DNA from: Clostridia bacterium
GTDB lineage: Bacteria; Bacillota; Clostridia; Oscillospirales; CAG-272
Direction of reading: 5' to 3'
Assembly: GCA_017612655.1 (NCBI GenBank)
Contig: JAGAFM010000062.1
Coordinates: 1-20,238, forward strand
Length of the DNA stretch: 20,238 bases
The notes beneath the pieces were generated by a model, which worked only from the letters and a program-made list of their open reading frames with translations, did not search any database and had not been told where the DNA came from. Each line of letters opens with the position of its first letter. Position 1 is the first letter of the stretch. Positions 1 through 9,200 of this stretch are shown piece by piece. The position numbers were made by a program, and so were the translations under genes.

Positions 1-339
1 GACAAGATCGGGGTCTGCCTGGACACCTGCCACGTTTCCGATGCTGGCTACGATATCATCCATTCCCTCGATGAGGTGCTCTCGGAGTTTGACCGTGTTG
101 TCGGAATCGACCGCCTTCGCGCGATTCATGTCAATGACAGCAAGAATCCGCCCGGATCCCATAAGGACCGGCACGAAAAAATCGGGGAAGGATTCCTCGG
201 CTTAGAAACGTTTCGTCGAATCCTCAATCATCCGAGCCTGAGCGGGCTCCCGTTCTATCTGGAAACGCCGCAGCCCGACAATGACGGATACGCAAAAGAA
301 ATTGCGCTGCTCCGGCAGCAGGTATCCAGCGAGAGCTGA
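1..339 (+). CDS. nfo: Endonuclease IV (AP endonuclease), C-terminal part
   Basis: This is the last 112 residues of deoxyribonuclease IV; the reading frame is open from base 1, so the start lies outside the window. The enzyme is a zinc-dependent AP endonuclease of base excision repair that cuts 5' of abasic sites. Visible family signatures are the VCLDTCH motif near the left edge, HVNDSK, GSHKDRHEKIGEG (metal ligands and the conserved RH/GEG turn) and the late LETP strand that carries the metal-binding Glu. The gene ends 15 bases before the next start, so it appears to head or belong to the plus-strand operon. Nothing in the visible part looks broken. Some sugar-isomerase TIM barrels share this fold, but the DRH-GEG arrangement favours Nfo. 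Confidence 0.93.
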   Translation, partial: DKIGVCLDTCHVSDAGYDIIHSLDEVLSEFDRVVGIDRLRAIHVNDSKNPPGSHKDRHEKIGEGFLGLETFRRILNHPSLSGLPFYLETPQPDNDGYAKEIALLRQQVSSES

Positions 340-354
340 GAAAGGAGTTTTTCC

Positions 355-696
355 ATGCCGCTGATCTCCGTTTACACCAACCGGTCCGTTGATCGGGAAA
401 AAGCAGACAGGATTAAAGAAGGGTGCGGTTCTGCGATCTCCCTGATTCCCGGCAAAGACGAAACCTGGCTGATGGTAGATGTCGAGGGGGACCGCTTTCT
501 CTACTTCGGGGGAAGCGACGCTCCCTGCGTGATGACGGAAGTCAAAATCTTCCGGAAAGCTCCGGCCGGTTCGTACGATGCCCTTACCGCAGCGCTTTGC
601 GATCTGCTGTCAAAGGCGCTCGATGTTCCGACTGACCGGATTTACGTCAAATATGAGGAAGTCGATCACTGGGGTTGGAACCGAAAGAACTTCTGA
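355..696 (+). CDS. MIF-like tautomerase family protein
   Basis: A 113-residue protein of the macrophage migration inhibitory factor/tautomerase superfamily. It begins Met-Pro-Leu; Pro2 would be the N-terminal catalytic base after Met removal, and Lys34 sits where MIF has its active-site lysine (inference from a by-eye alignment). FGGSDAPC (residues 51-58) matches the FGGSSEPC segment of MIF, and the end DRIYVKYEEVDHWGWNRKNF resembles DRVYINYYDMN..GWN. The length agrees with the MIF subfamily rather than the ~60-residue 4-oxalocrotonate tautomerases. The ribosome site AAAGGAG lies just upstream. The substrate is unknown; enol-keto tautomerisation of small 2-oxo acids is typical. Placement between nfo and a sugar kinase does not reveal a role. 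Confidence 0.85.
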   Translation: MPLISVYTNRSVDREKADRIKEGCGSAISLIPGKDETWLMVDVEGDRFLYFGGSDAPCVMTEVKIFRKAPAGSYDALTAALCDLLSKALDVPTDRIYVKYEEVDHWGWNRKNF

Positions 697-703
697 GGGG
701 GAG
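696..703 (+). promoter_or_regulatory. Ribosome binding site that decides a TTG start
   Basis: AGGGGGAG is 8 bases before TTG 712 but overlaps the alternative GTG at 703, so translation of the BadF-type kinase most likely begins at the TTG. Confidence 0.65.
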
Positions 704-711
704 TGAGCGGT

Positions 712-1680
712 TTGAAGTATTACATTGCTGCCGACGGAGGAGGAACGAAACTCCTCACGGTTCTGTATGACGAGAACTACCGGATTCTACGGACGGTCAA
801 GACGGCCGGAACAAACAACGCGTTCAAACCCATCGAGCAGATTCGCGAAGAGACGGAAGCCATGGTGGAGGAACTCTTCGAAGGGGAAATCGGTTCGACG
901 GTTCATGAAATCGCTTCTGCGGATTCCAGCATCGTGGGTCCGAGCGACATTCTCTTGGATGCGGTCTCCCGTCATGCCCCGATTCTCGAGAAGCACCACT
1001 ATGGAGAAGGACATGTCGCGCTCGGTGCGACCGGAAAAAGATACGGGTGCGTCGCCCAGGCGGGAACCGGTTCCGATGCGTTTTTGATCCAGCCTGGCTA
1101 CATGGAAACCTGCGGCGGATGGGGTGCGCTTCTCGGAGACGAGGGAAGCGGATACGATATCGGTCTCCGGACACTGAAAGCTGCCATCTACGCCGAAGAC
1201 GGAAGAGGCCCCGGAACAGAAATTCTTCCGATTCTCCTCGAGAAGTGGAAACTGGGATGCCTTTATGAGATCATCGACCGCTGCATCTCCGACCCGGATT
1301 ACCGGAAACTGGTGGCATCCGCCTCATATGTGACGGAACTGGCAGCAGACATGGGGGATCCGGTTGCCATTGGAATTTTCGAGCAGGCAGGGCGGGAACT
1401 CGGGCTGCAGGTGCGCACGGTTCTCCGGAAATGCAAGGGGGAATTTCAGGGTCCGGTTGTGGCATCCGGCGGTGCATGGAAAGGCTCCGGGGTCATGTTC
1501 CGTGCGATGCGGGACGATGTTCACTCGGAATATCCGGAGGCATATGTCACCTACCCCATCTTTGAACCGCTGGTGGGTTCCGTGATTCTCCGTGCGATGA
1601 ACGAGGGCGAATCCTTCGAAGCAATCGAACCGGTGCTGCGAAAAGAGTTTTCCGGTTATCTCTACCCAAGAAAAGCATAG
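712..1680 (+). CDS. BadF/BadG/BcrA/BcrD-family ATPase, N-acetylglucosamine-kinase-like
   Basis: A 322-residue member of the ASKHA ATPase fold in the BadF/BcrA family, which includes GlcNAc and MurNAc kinases. The phosphate-1 loop ADGGGTK is at residues 7-13, the second glycine loop is AQAGTGSDAF, followed by GGWGALLGDEGSGYDIG, typical of GlcNAc-kinase relatives, and a late adenosine motif VVASGGAWKGS. It probably phosphorylates a sugar or amino sugar; the substrate cannot be read from sequence. I chose the TTG at 712 because the site AGGGGGAG (696-703) lies 8 bases before it, giving the usual MKYYIAADGGGT start. The in-frame GTG at 703 overlaps the ribosome site and is less likely. It lies directly before two SIS-domain genes, suggesting a shared sugar pathway. 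Confidence 0.88.
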   Translation: MKYYIAADGGGTKLLTVLYDENYRILRTVKTAGTNNAFKPIEQIREETEAMVEELFEGEIGSTVHEIASADSSIVGPSDILLDAVSRHAPILEKHHYGEGHVALGATGKRYGCVAQAGTGSDAFLIQPGYMETCGGWGALLGDEGSGYDIGLRTLKAAIYAEDGRGPGTEILPILLEKWKLGCLYEIIDRCISDPDYRKLVASASYVTELAADMGDPVAIGIFEQAGRELGLQVRTVLRKCKGEFQGPVVASGGAWKGSGVMFRAMRDDVHSEYPEAYVTYPIFEPLVGSVILRAMNEGESFEAIEPVLRKEFSGYLYPRKA

Positions 1681-1709
1681 ATTTCATGTCCGAAAGGAGC
1701 GAACCCCAC

Positions 1710-2450
1710 ATGAGCGTAATTGACCGCTATTATTCCAGAATTCAGGAGATCCTTGCAGAAGCATTCGAAAAGGAGCATGATCATCTCGAGGCCGCCGCCA
1801 GGCTTCTGGCAGAAGCCAACATGAAAAAACAGTCGATTTTTGCCTTCGGATGCAACCATGCGGGGCTGATCACCCTGGAGCTGTATTACCGTTCCGGCGG
1901 AATGGTGACGGTGAACCCCGTCCGCGCACCGGGTATGATGCTGGATATTTCTCCGGCAACCATGACAAGCGAGATGGAACGGATGCCGGGATACGGAACC
2001 ATTATTTTCAACAATCTTCCGGCAAAGGCCGGGGATGTGATTATCATTCATTCCGTTTCCGGGAGAAACTCGGTAACGGTGGATATGGCGCAGGCGGCAA
2101 AGGAAAAGGGACTTTCCGTGATCGTGGTCACAAATCTCAATACAGCGACGACGGTAACATCCCGCCACCCCTCAGGCAAAATGCTTCATGACTTTGCGGA
2201 CGTGCTGATTGATAACCACGGGGACCGGGGAGACGCCTCTGTGGAACTGTCCGGGTTCCCGCAGAAGATCGCTCCTTCTTCCACGGTTGTCGGTGCCGCG
2301 CTTTTGAATTCGGTAACAGCCCGCGCTTCCGAGATTCTGCTGGAAAACGGATGGAAACCGCCCGTTTTCATGAGTGGAAACATGGACGGGGGAGACGCTT
2401 ACAACAAAGCAGTCATAGCCGAACACAAAGAGAATATTTTTTATATGTAA
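1710..2450 (+). CDS. SIS-domain sugar isomerase-like protein (UPF0309/SIS_2 type), copy 1
   Basis: A 246-residue SIS (sugar isomerase) domain protein of the single-domain type related to UPF0309, GmhA and DiaA. The N-terminal helix MSVIDRYYSRIQEILAEA is characteristic of the family. The phosphate-sugar loop appears as FGCNHAG (family usually FGxGHS), then DVIIIHSVSGRNSVTVDMA, the second SIS loop with Ser/Thr contacts, then VIVVTNL and SRHPSGKML, also a family signature. The start at ATG 1710 is preferred to the ATG at 1686 because GAAAGGAG (1692-1699) is 10 bases upstream of 1710. It lies 29 bases after the kinase, and its product may isomerise or bind the phosphorylated sugar. The reaction itself is not evident. 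Confidence 0.88.
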   Translation: MSVIDRYYSRIQEILAEAFEKEHDHLEAAARLLAEANMKKQSIFAFGCNHAGLITLELYYRSGGMVTVNPVRAPGMMLDISPATMTSEMERMPGYGTIIFNNLPAKAGDVIIIHSVSGRNSVTVDMAQAAKEKGLSVIVVTNLNTATTVTSRHPSGKMLHDFADVLIDNHGDRGDASVELSGFPQKIAPSSTVVGAALLNSVTARASEILLENGWKPPVFMSGNMDGGDAYNKAVIAEHKENIFYM

Positions 2451-2464
2451 ACGGAGGATTTACG

Positions 2465-3115
2465 ATGGAACTCATTGACAGGTATCAGCAGGCGATTGTT
2501 GACGTTCTCTACAAGGTGCGTTTTACCCAGCAGGAACAGATCAAGCGCGCGGGCGAACTCGTGGCAGACGCGATCGAACACGGCGGGAAGGTCTATCTTT
2601 ACCGGATTTGCCATTCGATCGAAGAGGATCTTCTGTTCCGGGGCGGCGGTCCCATCTTCTACAAGAATTACAATCCTGACTCAGTCGAACTGAAGAAGGG
2701 CGATGTAATCATCCTTTCCTCCGTTTCCGGAAGGACAAAATTTATCGTGGATCTCGCCTGGGATTGCATGCAGAAGGGGATTATCGTGATTGCTCTGACC
2801 AGCATGTCCTATGCCGTGGCAGTGGATCCGGTTCATCCCTCCGGAAAGAAACTGTATGAGTTTGTGACGATGGCGATCGACAACTGTGCGCCTGAGGCAG
2901 AGGCCATGCTGGATGTGGAGGGCATCGAGGCGAAGTTCGCAGCAGCGTCCGGAATCGCTTCCGCATTCATTCTGTGGAGTCTGACAGCCGCTCTTGTGGA
3001 AAAGATGCTGAAAGACGGATACACGCCCGGCATTCTGAAGAGCGGAAACTACCCCGGCGGACAGCAGTACAACGAGAGCGTGATTATTCCGCACTATGAT
3101 CAGTACGGCTGGTGA
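2465..3115 (+). CDS. SIS-domain protein, copy 2 (shorter paralogue)
   Basis: A 216-residue paralogue of the preceding SIS protein. The shared landmarks are an N-terminal MELIDRYQQAI helix, GDVIILSSVSGRTKFIVDLA, IVIALTSMSYAV, HPSGKKLYEF, and a common C-terminal end resembling SGNxxGGxxYN. It differs in that the first loop reads YLYRICHSIEEDL, lacking the glycine-rich sugar-phosphate loop, and about 27 residues are missing between that loop and the central strand. The start at ATG 2465 follows GGAGG (2453-2457); an upstream extension of the open frame to 2351 overlaps copy 1 and is not used. The gap to copy 1 is 14 bases. It may be a partner subunit of copy 1 rather than an independent enzyme (inference). 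Confidence 0.84.
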   Translation: MELIDRYQQAIVDVLYKVRFTQQEQIKRAGELVADAIEHGGKVYLYRICHSIEEDLLFRGGGPIFYKNYNPDSVELKKGDVIILSSVSGRTKFIVDLAWDCMQKGIIVIALTSMSYAVAVDPVHPSGKKLYEFVTMAIDNCAPEAEAMLDVEGIEAKFAAASGIASAFILWSLTAALVEKMLKDGYTPGILKSGNYPGGQQYNESVIIPHYDQYGW

Positions 3116-3144
3116 GCCGGTCATCGTAATACTGAATAACACAG

Positions 3145-3177
3145 AAGGCCCGTCTCCGGTCAAGGGAGATGGGCCTT
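3145..3177 (+). terminator. Hairpin terminator after the plus-strand operon
   Basis: Inverted repeat AAGGCCCGTCTCC (3145-3157) and GGAGATGGGCCTT (3165-3177), 13 pairs with one G-T, 7-base loop. A T-rich stretch follows on the plus strand (through 3191), though not a tight T-run. The gap lies between converging genes, so it may stop transcription from both sides. Confidence 0.75.
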
Positions 3178-3249
3178 TCCTTCTGATTTTTGTGGGAATG
3201 ATCAGGGGAAGCTTTTTCGAAAATCCGAATCTGTCCACAGGGGGAAGTA

Positions 3250-3717
3250 CTAGTCGGTTTCCGCCTTTTTAACATTAATCTGGTTCAGTTTCAGAGATTC
3301 CAGCTTTTTGATGGAGGAGAACGGGACAAACACCGACTGGATGGAAACGGACTCGGGGATGGCACCGCAGGCTTCCCACTCATCATAGATCAGATCAAGG
3401 TAGAGTTTCGTGATCAGGCTGCTGTGCTTCGGCAGTTCCTCCCAGGGGATGCATTCCTCCGCGCAGTGTTCCAGTACTTTGGGAAGGAGGAAGACTAGGG
3501 ACTTCCAGAGATTTCTCTCTCCTTCCCCGGGACGGGTTTCCATAACGGTGAAAAGTGCGGGGTCCGTAATACGGTACTGGTATTCCCCGTAGCACTGGAG
3601 GGGGACGACCAGATCAATGCCGGCCTGAGGATCTTTGATCCGGTAGTAGACCGGTTTGGGGGTGCCGAATTTGGCGGTGAAAGAAGCCCACCCGGCTCTC
3701 AGATCCGGATCAGCCAT
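3250..3717 (-). CDS. Short SPFH-core (YdjI-like) protein
   Basis: A 155-residue protein that aligns by eye with the middle of YdjI-type SPFH/band-7 proteins (often named virion core protein-like). KFGTPKPVYYRIKDPQAGID, then CYGEYQYRITDPALF, correspond to the KYGTPNPVPFRV..IGLDV and CNGEYSYKITDPILF stretch of the family, and SIQSVFVPFSS near the C-terminus matches the strand at the end of the SPFH core. Family members are usually around 300 residues or more, with an extra N-terminal part and often a C-terminal zinc ribbon; both are absent. Its ATG at 3715-3717 overlaps the pcrA stop by 8 bases, and the ribosome site GAGGAGG lies within the pcrA end, so translation is probably coupled. It could be a minimal SPFH protein or a decayed remnant. 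Confidence 0.7.
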   Translation of the reverse strand: MADPDLRAGWASFTAKFGTPKPVYYRIKDPQAGIDLVVPLQCYGEYQYRITDPALFTVMETRPGEGERNLWKSLVFLLPKVLEHCAEECIPWEELPKHSSLITKLYLDLIYDEWEACGAIPESVSIQSVFVPFSSIKKLESLKLNQINVKKAETD

Positions 3718-6142
3718 TTTCCTCCTCCTCTCCGCCCTCGTTCAGATGTCTGAGTTTTGCATAAGTCGCCATCAGTTTTTTGGTTCCCACGGTATCAAAA
3801 GCGACTTCATACAGAATATCCGCCCCGAGCTCCCGAGTGGAGAGGATTGTTCCGACGCCGAAGGAAGCATGCATCACGCGGTCCCCGGCAGAGAACAGCT
3901 CAGCCCCCCTGTTCTTTCCGAAATGGGAAGACAGATCGGACGGTCTGAAAAATTCTTTGGAGAGGGTCGGTTTCTTCTTCCTCTCCCGGGCAAGGCCTGC
4001 GTTCTGTTCCGATTCCAGCTCGTTGGCGCGCTGCAGGATGGTTTTCGGAAGATCGTGAAGGACGTAGTTTTCGGGGATTTCATCCAGAAAACGGCTTTTT
4101 TGGTTGAAGTTGGTTTTTCCGTAGAGAAGCCGCTCCCTTGCATGAAGGAGAAACAGCCGCTTTTTTGCCCGGGTGATGGCGACGTATGCAAGCCGGCGTT
4201 CCTCTTCCAGTTCTTCGGGAACGAGAGAGGACTGCATTCCCGGGAAAATGCCTTCTTCCATCCCGGGGACGAAAACGATCGGGAATTCAAGCCCCTTGGC
4301 GGAATGGATGGTCATCAGAACAACTGCATCGGCCTCCCGGTCATAATTATCCACATCCGAGAGAAGAGCGACCTCCTCGAGGAATCCGGAGAGCGTGGCG
4401 TCCGAATGATCCTCCTCGTAGCTGATCGCATTTGAGACCAGCTCTTTCACATTCTGAACCCGGTCTATTTCGAGGATACCGGCGGATTCCAGCATTTGCA
4501 TGTAACCGGTCTGGTCCAGGACGGCGTGGATTAGTTCCGGAAGCGGCTTTTGGCTAGCGATCTCAGTAAGGCGGTCAATCATCGAAGCGAAATCGTGCAG
4601 TTTGGAAACACACTTCGACAGTGTGGGGTACTGCTCCGAATGCCTCATCGCATCCAGGATGGAGGCATCCTCAAAGGTCGCGATGTTTTCCAGTGCGGTA
4701 ATGGTGGTTTCGCCGATCTTTCGCTTCGGCTCGTTGATAATGCGACGAAGGTGAAGATTGTCGGCGTGATTGTTGATTACGGAAAGATAGGACAGGATAT
4801 CCTTGACCTCTTTCCGCTCGTAGAAACGGGTCCCGCCCAGCATCCGATAGGGAACCCCCGCCTTAATGAAGTGATTCTCCAGGGAGGCAGACTGAGCGTT
4901 TGTCCGGTAGAGAACGGCGAAATCGGAATACTTTCTCTTTTCGCGGATATGAAGATCCGTGATCTTGTTGATAATATACCTTGCTTCTTCGTTCTGGTTG
5001 TCGTTTTTCCGGATAACGATCTTTTCACCGTCTCCGGACCGGCACCAGAGTTCCTTCCCCCGTCTGCCGTAATTATTGCGAATGACGGCATTCGCGGCAT
5101 TCAGGATGTTTTCCGTCGAGCGGTAGTTCTCTTCCAGTTTGATGATTTTGGCATCCGGGTAGACATCGTCGAAATGAAGAATATTCTCAATCGTCGCCCC
5201 GCGGAATTTGTAGATGCTCTGGTCGTCATCTCCGACCACCATGAGATTTCTGTATTTGCCTGCGAGAAGGGAAGTCAGCTCAAACTGTGCGTGGTTGGTG
5301 TCCTGATACTCATCCACGCAAACATAACGGAACAGATTCTGATAGTAGCTTCTGACCTGTTCACCCTGCCGCAGGAGGAAGACGGTCTGCATGATGATAT
5401 CGTCGAAGTCAAGCGCATTATCATCCTTGAGGCGTTTTTGATAGAGTTCATAGATATTTGCGATTTGAGAAAGCCGAAAGTCGTTTCCGACTTCTCTGGA
5501 ATACAGTTCCGGGGTCAGGAGGCGGTCTTTCGCTCTGCTGATTGCATTTGCAACAGACTTCGGAACAAGCTGCTTGTCGTCAATGTTAAGCTGTTTGATA
5601 CAGTCTGAAATCAGTTTTTTTGAGTCTTCTGCGTCAAAAATAGTGAATCCCGGACGATAACCGACCCGGTCTCCGTAACGGCGCAGAATCCTCAGACAGA
5701 CAGAGTGAAATGTGCCGGAGACAACCTCTTCTCCCTTTTGGCCTACCGTCTGGACGAGACGGTCCTTGATCTCTCTGGCTGCTTTGTTGGTAAAGGTGAT
5801 TGCCAAGATTGTCCAGGGCGGTGTGGGGGAGACGCCGCAGATTCCGTCCGCAACGGATGCAAGTTCCTCTCTGGAAAGGGTTAGGGCGCTTTTCAGTTCC
5901 CGTGCCGCGATTTCGGGGGAATCCGGAACTGTCTGATCCTGATAGACATTTCCGTAACGGATGATATGGGCGATTCTTTGGACCAGAACGGTAGTTTTCC
6001 CGGTTCCTGCCCCGGCGAGGACCAGCAAGGGGCCGTTTACGGTATAGACAGCCTCTCTCTGTTTTTCGTTCAGAGAGTCGTACAGCTTGTCGAAAACATC
6101 CTGCTTGGCTCGGAGGTAATCGGAGATATCCCTGGTATTCAT
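3710..6142 (-). CDS. pcrA: ATP-dependent DNA helicase PcrA/UvrD (superfamily 1A)
   Basis: An 810-residue 3'-5' DNA helicase for repair and removal of stalled or R-loop structures. Seen in order: Q-motif LNEKQREAV (24-32), Walker A GAGTGKTT (44-51), motif Ia ITFTNKAA (115-122), Walker B DEYQD (277-281), motif III VVGDDDQSIYKFRGA (302-316), motif IV LEENYRST (336-343), motif V TIHSAKGLEF (611-620) and motif VI ending AITRAKKRL (655-663). The C-terminal 60 residues contain the Tudor-like region (GDRVMHASFGVGTI) that binds RNA polymerase in PcrA proteins. About 45 residues between motifs I and Ia (64-108) are an insertion relative to Bacillus PcrA. It starts 65 bases after the YfhO gene and its stop overlaps the SPFH gene. 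Confidence 0.97.
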   Translation of the reverse strand: MNTRDISDYLRAKQDVFDKLYDSLNEKQREAVYTVNGPLLVLAGAGTGKTTVLVQRIAHIIRYGNVYQDQTVPDSPEIAARELKSALTLSREELASVADGICGVSPTPPWTILAITFTNKAAREIKDRLVQTVGQKGEEVVSGTFHSVCLRILRRYGDRVGYRPGFTIFDAEDSKKLISDCIKQLNIDDKQLVPKSVANAISRAKDRLLTPELYSREVGNDFRLSQIANIYELYQKRLKDDNALDFDDIIMQTVFLLRQGEQVRSYYQNLFRYVCVDEYQDTNHAQFELTSLLAGKYRNLMVVGDDDQSIYKFRGATIENILHFDDVYPDAKIIKLEENYRSTENILNAANAVIRNNYGRRGKELWCRSGDGEKIVIRKNDNQNEEARYIINKITDLHIREKRKYSDFAVLYRTNAQSASLENHFIKAGVPYRMLGGTRFYERKEVKDILSYLSVINNHADNLHLRRIINEPKRKIGETTITALENIATFEDASILDAMRHSEQYPTLSKCVSKLHDFASMIDRLTEIASQKPLPELIHAVLDQTGYMQMLESAGILEIDRVQNVKELVSNAISYEEDHSDATLSGFLEEVALLSDVDNYDREADAVVLMTIHSAKGLEFPIVFVPGMEEGIFPGMQSSLVPEELEEERRLAYVAITRAKKRLFLLHARERLLYGKTNFNQKSRFLDEIPENYVLHDLPKTILQRANELESEQNAGLARERKKKPTLSKEFFRPSDLSSHFGKNRGAELFSAGDRVMHASFGVGTILSTRELGADILYEVAFDTVGTKKLMATYAKLRHLNEGGEEEENG

Positions 6143-6207
6143 TCCCTTATCAGACCTTTCGTGTTTGTCACAGAACGAAGAGAGAAGCGAAGCGGAAAAA
6201 CCGCGGA

Positions 6208-9200
6208 CTATTCTTGCGGAGCAGCGGGGAAGTCCTCCGCTGAAGAAATCTGTTTTTCTTCATCAGGCGGGTTCGCATCGTTTTCCGTTCCCGAATCCGG
6301 AACCGGATCTTCGGAGGGGGCCTTTTCTTCCTCCGGAACAGACAGTGCATCACTGTCTTCGATTTCATCCAGAAAAACGCCGAGGGAACTCAATTCGTCG
6401 GAATCCAGTTCCATCGTCTGTGGCTGATCCGGAACGTGGACGTATTTTGTATCCGAAGGAGGAGCGTCGGGATCGGTTTCAGGTTTTTTTTCTTCGGTCT
6501 TCAGTTCCTCCAGCAGTTCATAGAGGGAGTTGTCCTTGTTCGGATCCGATACCGTCTCCGTTTCAATTTCCTTTGCTCTCGTTCTTGCGGTTCGGAGAAG
6601 CTTTGCGACGATGGTGACCAGAATCAGCAGCAGGATTCCGCCGATCGAGATGAACAGAGCATAGATATAGCAGCGGGGCATGTAGTGCATGGTAACGGAA
6701 TGAGCGCCTGCAGAAACCAGACTCAGATCAACGGCAACGAATGCGCCCATTGCACGAACAATCTGCTGAGGTTCTCCGTCAATCTCCACATTCCATCCCT
6801 CATCATAAGGTATCGAGGTGAGGAGAAGAGAGGGATTCTCAGACACCGAAATGGTCGCGGAAATGTTCGTGTCGTCCCAGGACTGAATCTCTGCGGATTT
6901 TTCGGTCAGTCTTGGCATGATCTCCGCAAACAGTTCCTCATCCAGATACCAGAAGTAGTCGACATTGGTCCGCAGATATAGATTGTCATCTTTCAGGGTA
7001 ACCTTGAGCGAGAGTGTATCCCCGGGCTCCATGGTTCCGAGGGAAACAATCCGACGGGTTTCGTTGCCGAAATAGGATCCCCAGCCGTCTCCGTTCAGCT
7101 CAAGGGATACCTCCCTCGGGTAGGTGGACGGGATGTAAAGGAACATCTGATTATCGTTTGTGACGGAGACATGATAGGTCAGAGAAGCGTCCTTGCCCGT
7201 GTTGGTGGGAGAATACTTCCGGTGCTCCGAGACAAAGCTGAGATCCAGGTTAGTCGTGTCGGTTGCTCTGACGGACAAGGGCTTGAACAGTTCAATCGTC
7301 TCGGTTTCTCCCAGCATTCTGGTTACGATTTCGTTCAGCCGGATAAAAGGTGTCGTTGTCGATTCCAGATCGTATTCCAGAATCGAGGGATCGGAGGTAA
7401 ACAGAACGCCGAGAGCATACGGGTTCTCATAGACGGTCAGATCTCCATTGGAATAGAACTCGGAATACAAATCCGATATTTCCTCTTCCGCGATGATGTA
7501 TTTGATTCCGAGAAGAGAATCGGATACCGGCGTCCCGCCCAGATACTTTGACCAGTGAGAGCGGGAAGCGTAGCCGTACTGATTCAGAATCTTGATGACC
7601 GAGGCGTTTAAGTCGGAGGTGGAGTGGGAAATGCCCCGGATGCCGAGTGCCAGATTGTCATTGACTTTCTTGTGAACGGTTTTTTCCATTCGGTAAAGGC
7701 CGTCATCCGATTCGCTGACGAAATCAACAACCGGACGGAACCGAGCCTGAAAATCGACATACGGCTGGCGCTTAGTCAGCGTGACATCTTCATGGAGGCC
7801 AATCATGTCGCAGGTTCCGGAGATCAGGAGTTCCATTGCACAGAGACTGAGGATGACCACTCGAGCTCTCCATGCGGACTCCTTTCTTCGTGAGATCGGG
7901 AACAGGAGCAGCAGATAGGCACCCAGGAACCCGAGTGCAACCCAGATGGAAGACAAATCATCCAGGAAGGAATAATCTGCATGCTGGATCAGAAGAATCA
8001 GAATGAACAGGAGTGCAGCGACTCCCAGAATCCAGATATACGGAACCGGGTGGGAGGGGGGACCCTCCTCTGGTTGATCCACCGTAACGGTACTCTCACC
8101 GGTTCCATCCAATCGTGAAAACGCTTCCGCGGCCAAAGTGATCAGGAAGGCACACAGAAGGAAGCTGTACCGGTAATTCAGCCAGTTCGGCTTGGAAAGG
8201 CCGTGCCAGAAAATGTCCACGGTGGACATGTTCATGGACAAAACAAGAGTGACCGTAAGAAGTCCGGCTCCGACTTTGTTCTTTGCGGAGATGCCCGGAG
8301 TGAGGAAGAACAAAGGCACAAAGATCAGGGAGAGAACGCCGCTGTAAACCAGGGGCAGCCCTTCCGGACGTACGGTGTCGTAGGAAGAGGGAAGCAGTTT
8401 GGCGAGAAAATCCAAAAAATCAAACCGCTGGAAAAAGCTGTAGTTGGTATCTTGAAATTCCAGTTTTCCGAACGTCAGTCCGTAATAGGCTGGAATCAGA
8501 AGAATGGCGGCAATGGCGACGGCTATCAGGGAGTAGAGGGCGAAACGGAGGCCGGCGCCTATGAATTTTCTCGGGGTTTGATTCTCCGTCTTAAATAGAG
8601 CGAGATACAGAAAATAGAGGACCATGAAGATGGACATCATGTATCCGATGTAATAGCAGGATAGCATCTCAAGGCACAGCGTGATACAGTAGAGAAGGGG
8701 CGATTTCTTCTCCACGATCCATTCGCAGCCCAGCATGATCAGGGGGGCCAGATACATGGAATCGATCCACATGGTGTCCATGCCCTGGATGACTCCGTAA
8801 GAGCAGACCCCGTAAATGGTCCCGAACAGAATGGCGGTGTAACTGCTGACCTTTTTGGAGACCCGGAGATACAATGCCATAAAGAGGCCGCACATCCCGC
8901 ATTTGCAGAGAAGAATGGTGAAGATGGCCTCGGTCATCATCTCCTTTGGAAAGAGGGCGACAATAAAGGAAAACGGGCTGCAGAGATAATAGGAAAAAAT
9001 GCCCAGGAATTCGCCTCCCAGAGACCTGGACCAGTTATAGATCAGGGATCCGCCCTCCGTAATCGCTTTCCGAAAAGCTTCGAAATAGTAAACATACTGG
9101 GCGTTTAGGTCCAGGGTGAGGACACTGCGTTCTCCGAAAGGAAAGACCTCAACCAGAAGGTAAACCAGAAAGAGGATCGTGGCGGGGAGCAGAAATGCTC

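Noticed and set aside
4347..4355. Perfect DnaA-box match TTATCCACA
   Set aside because: Single copy inside pcrA coding sequence (the VDNY codons) without any cluster or dnaA; not an origin.
4550..5608. Long plus-strand open frame (352 codons) opposite pcrA
   Set aside because: It is antisense to a helicase with all motifs, has no ribosome site and no recognisable domain; this is a codon-use shadow.
6165..6617. Plus-strand open frames over the YfhO tail
   Set aside because: They mirror the acidic low-complexity C-terminus of the YfhO protein and have no start signal.
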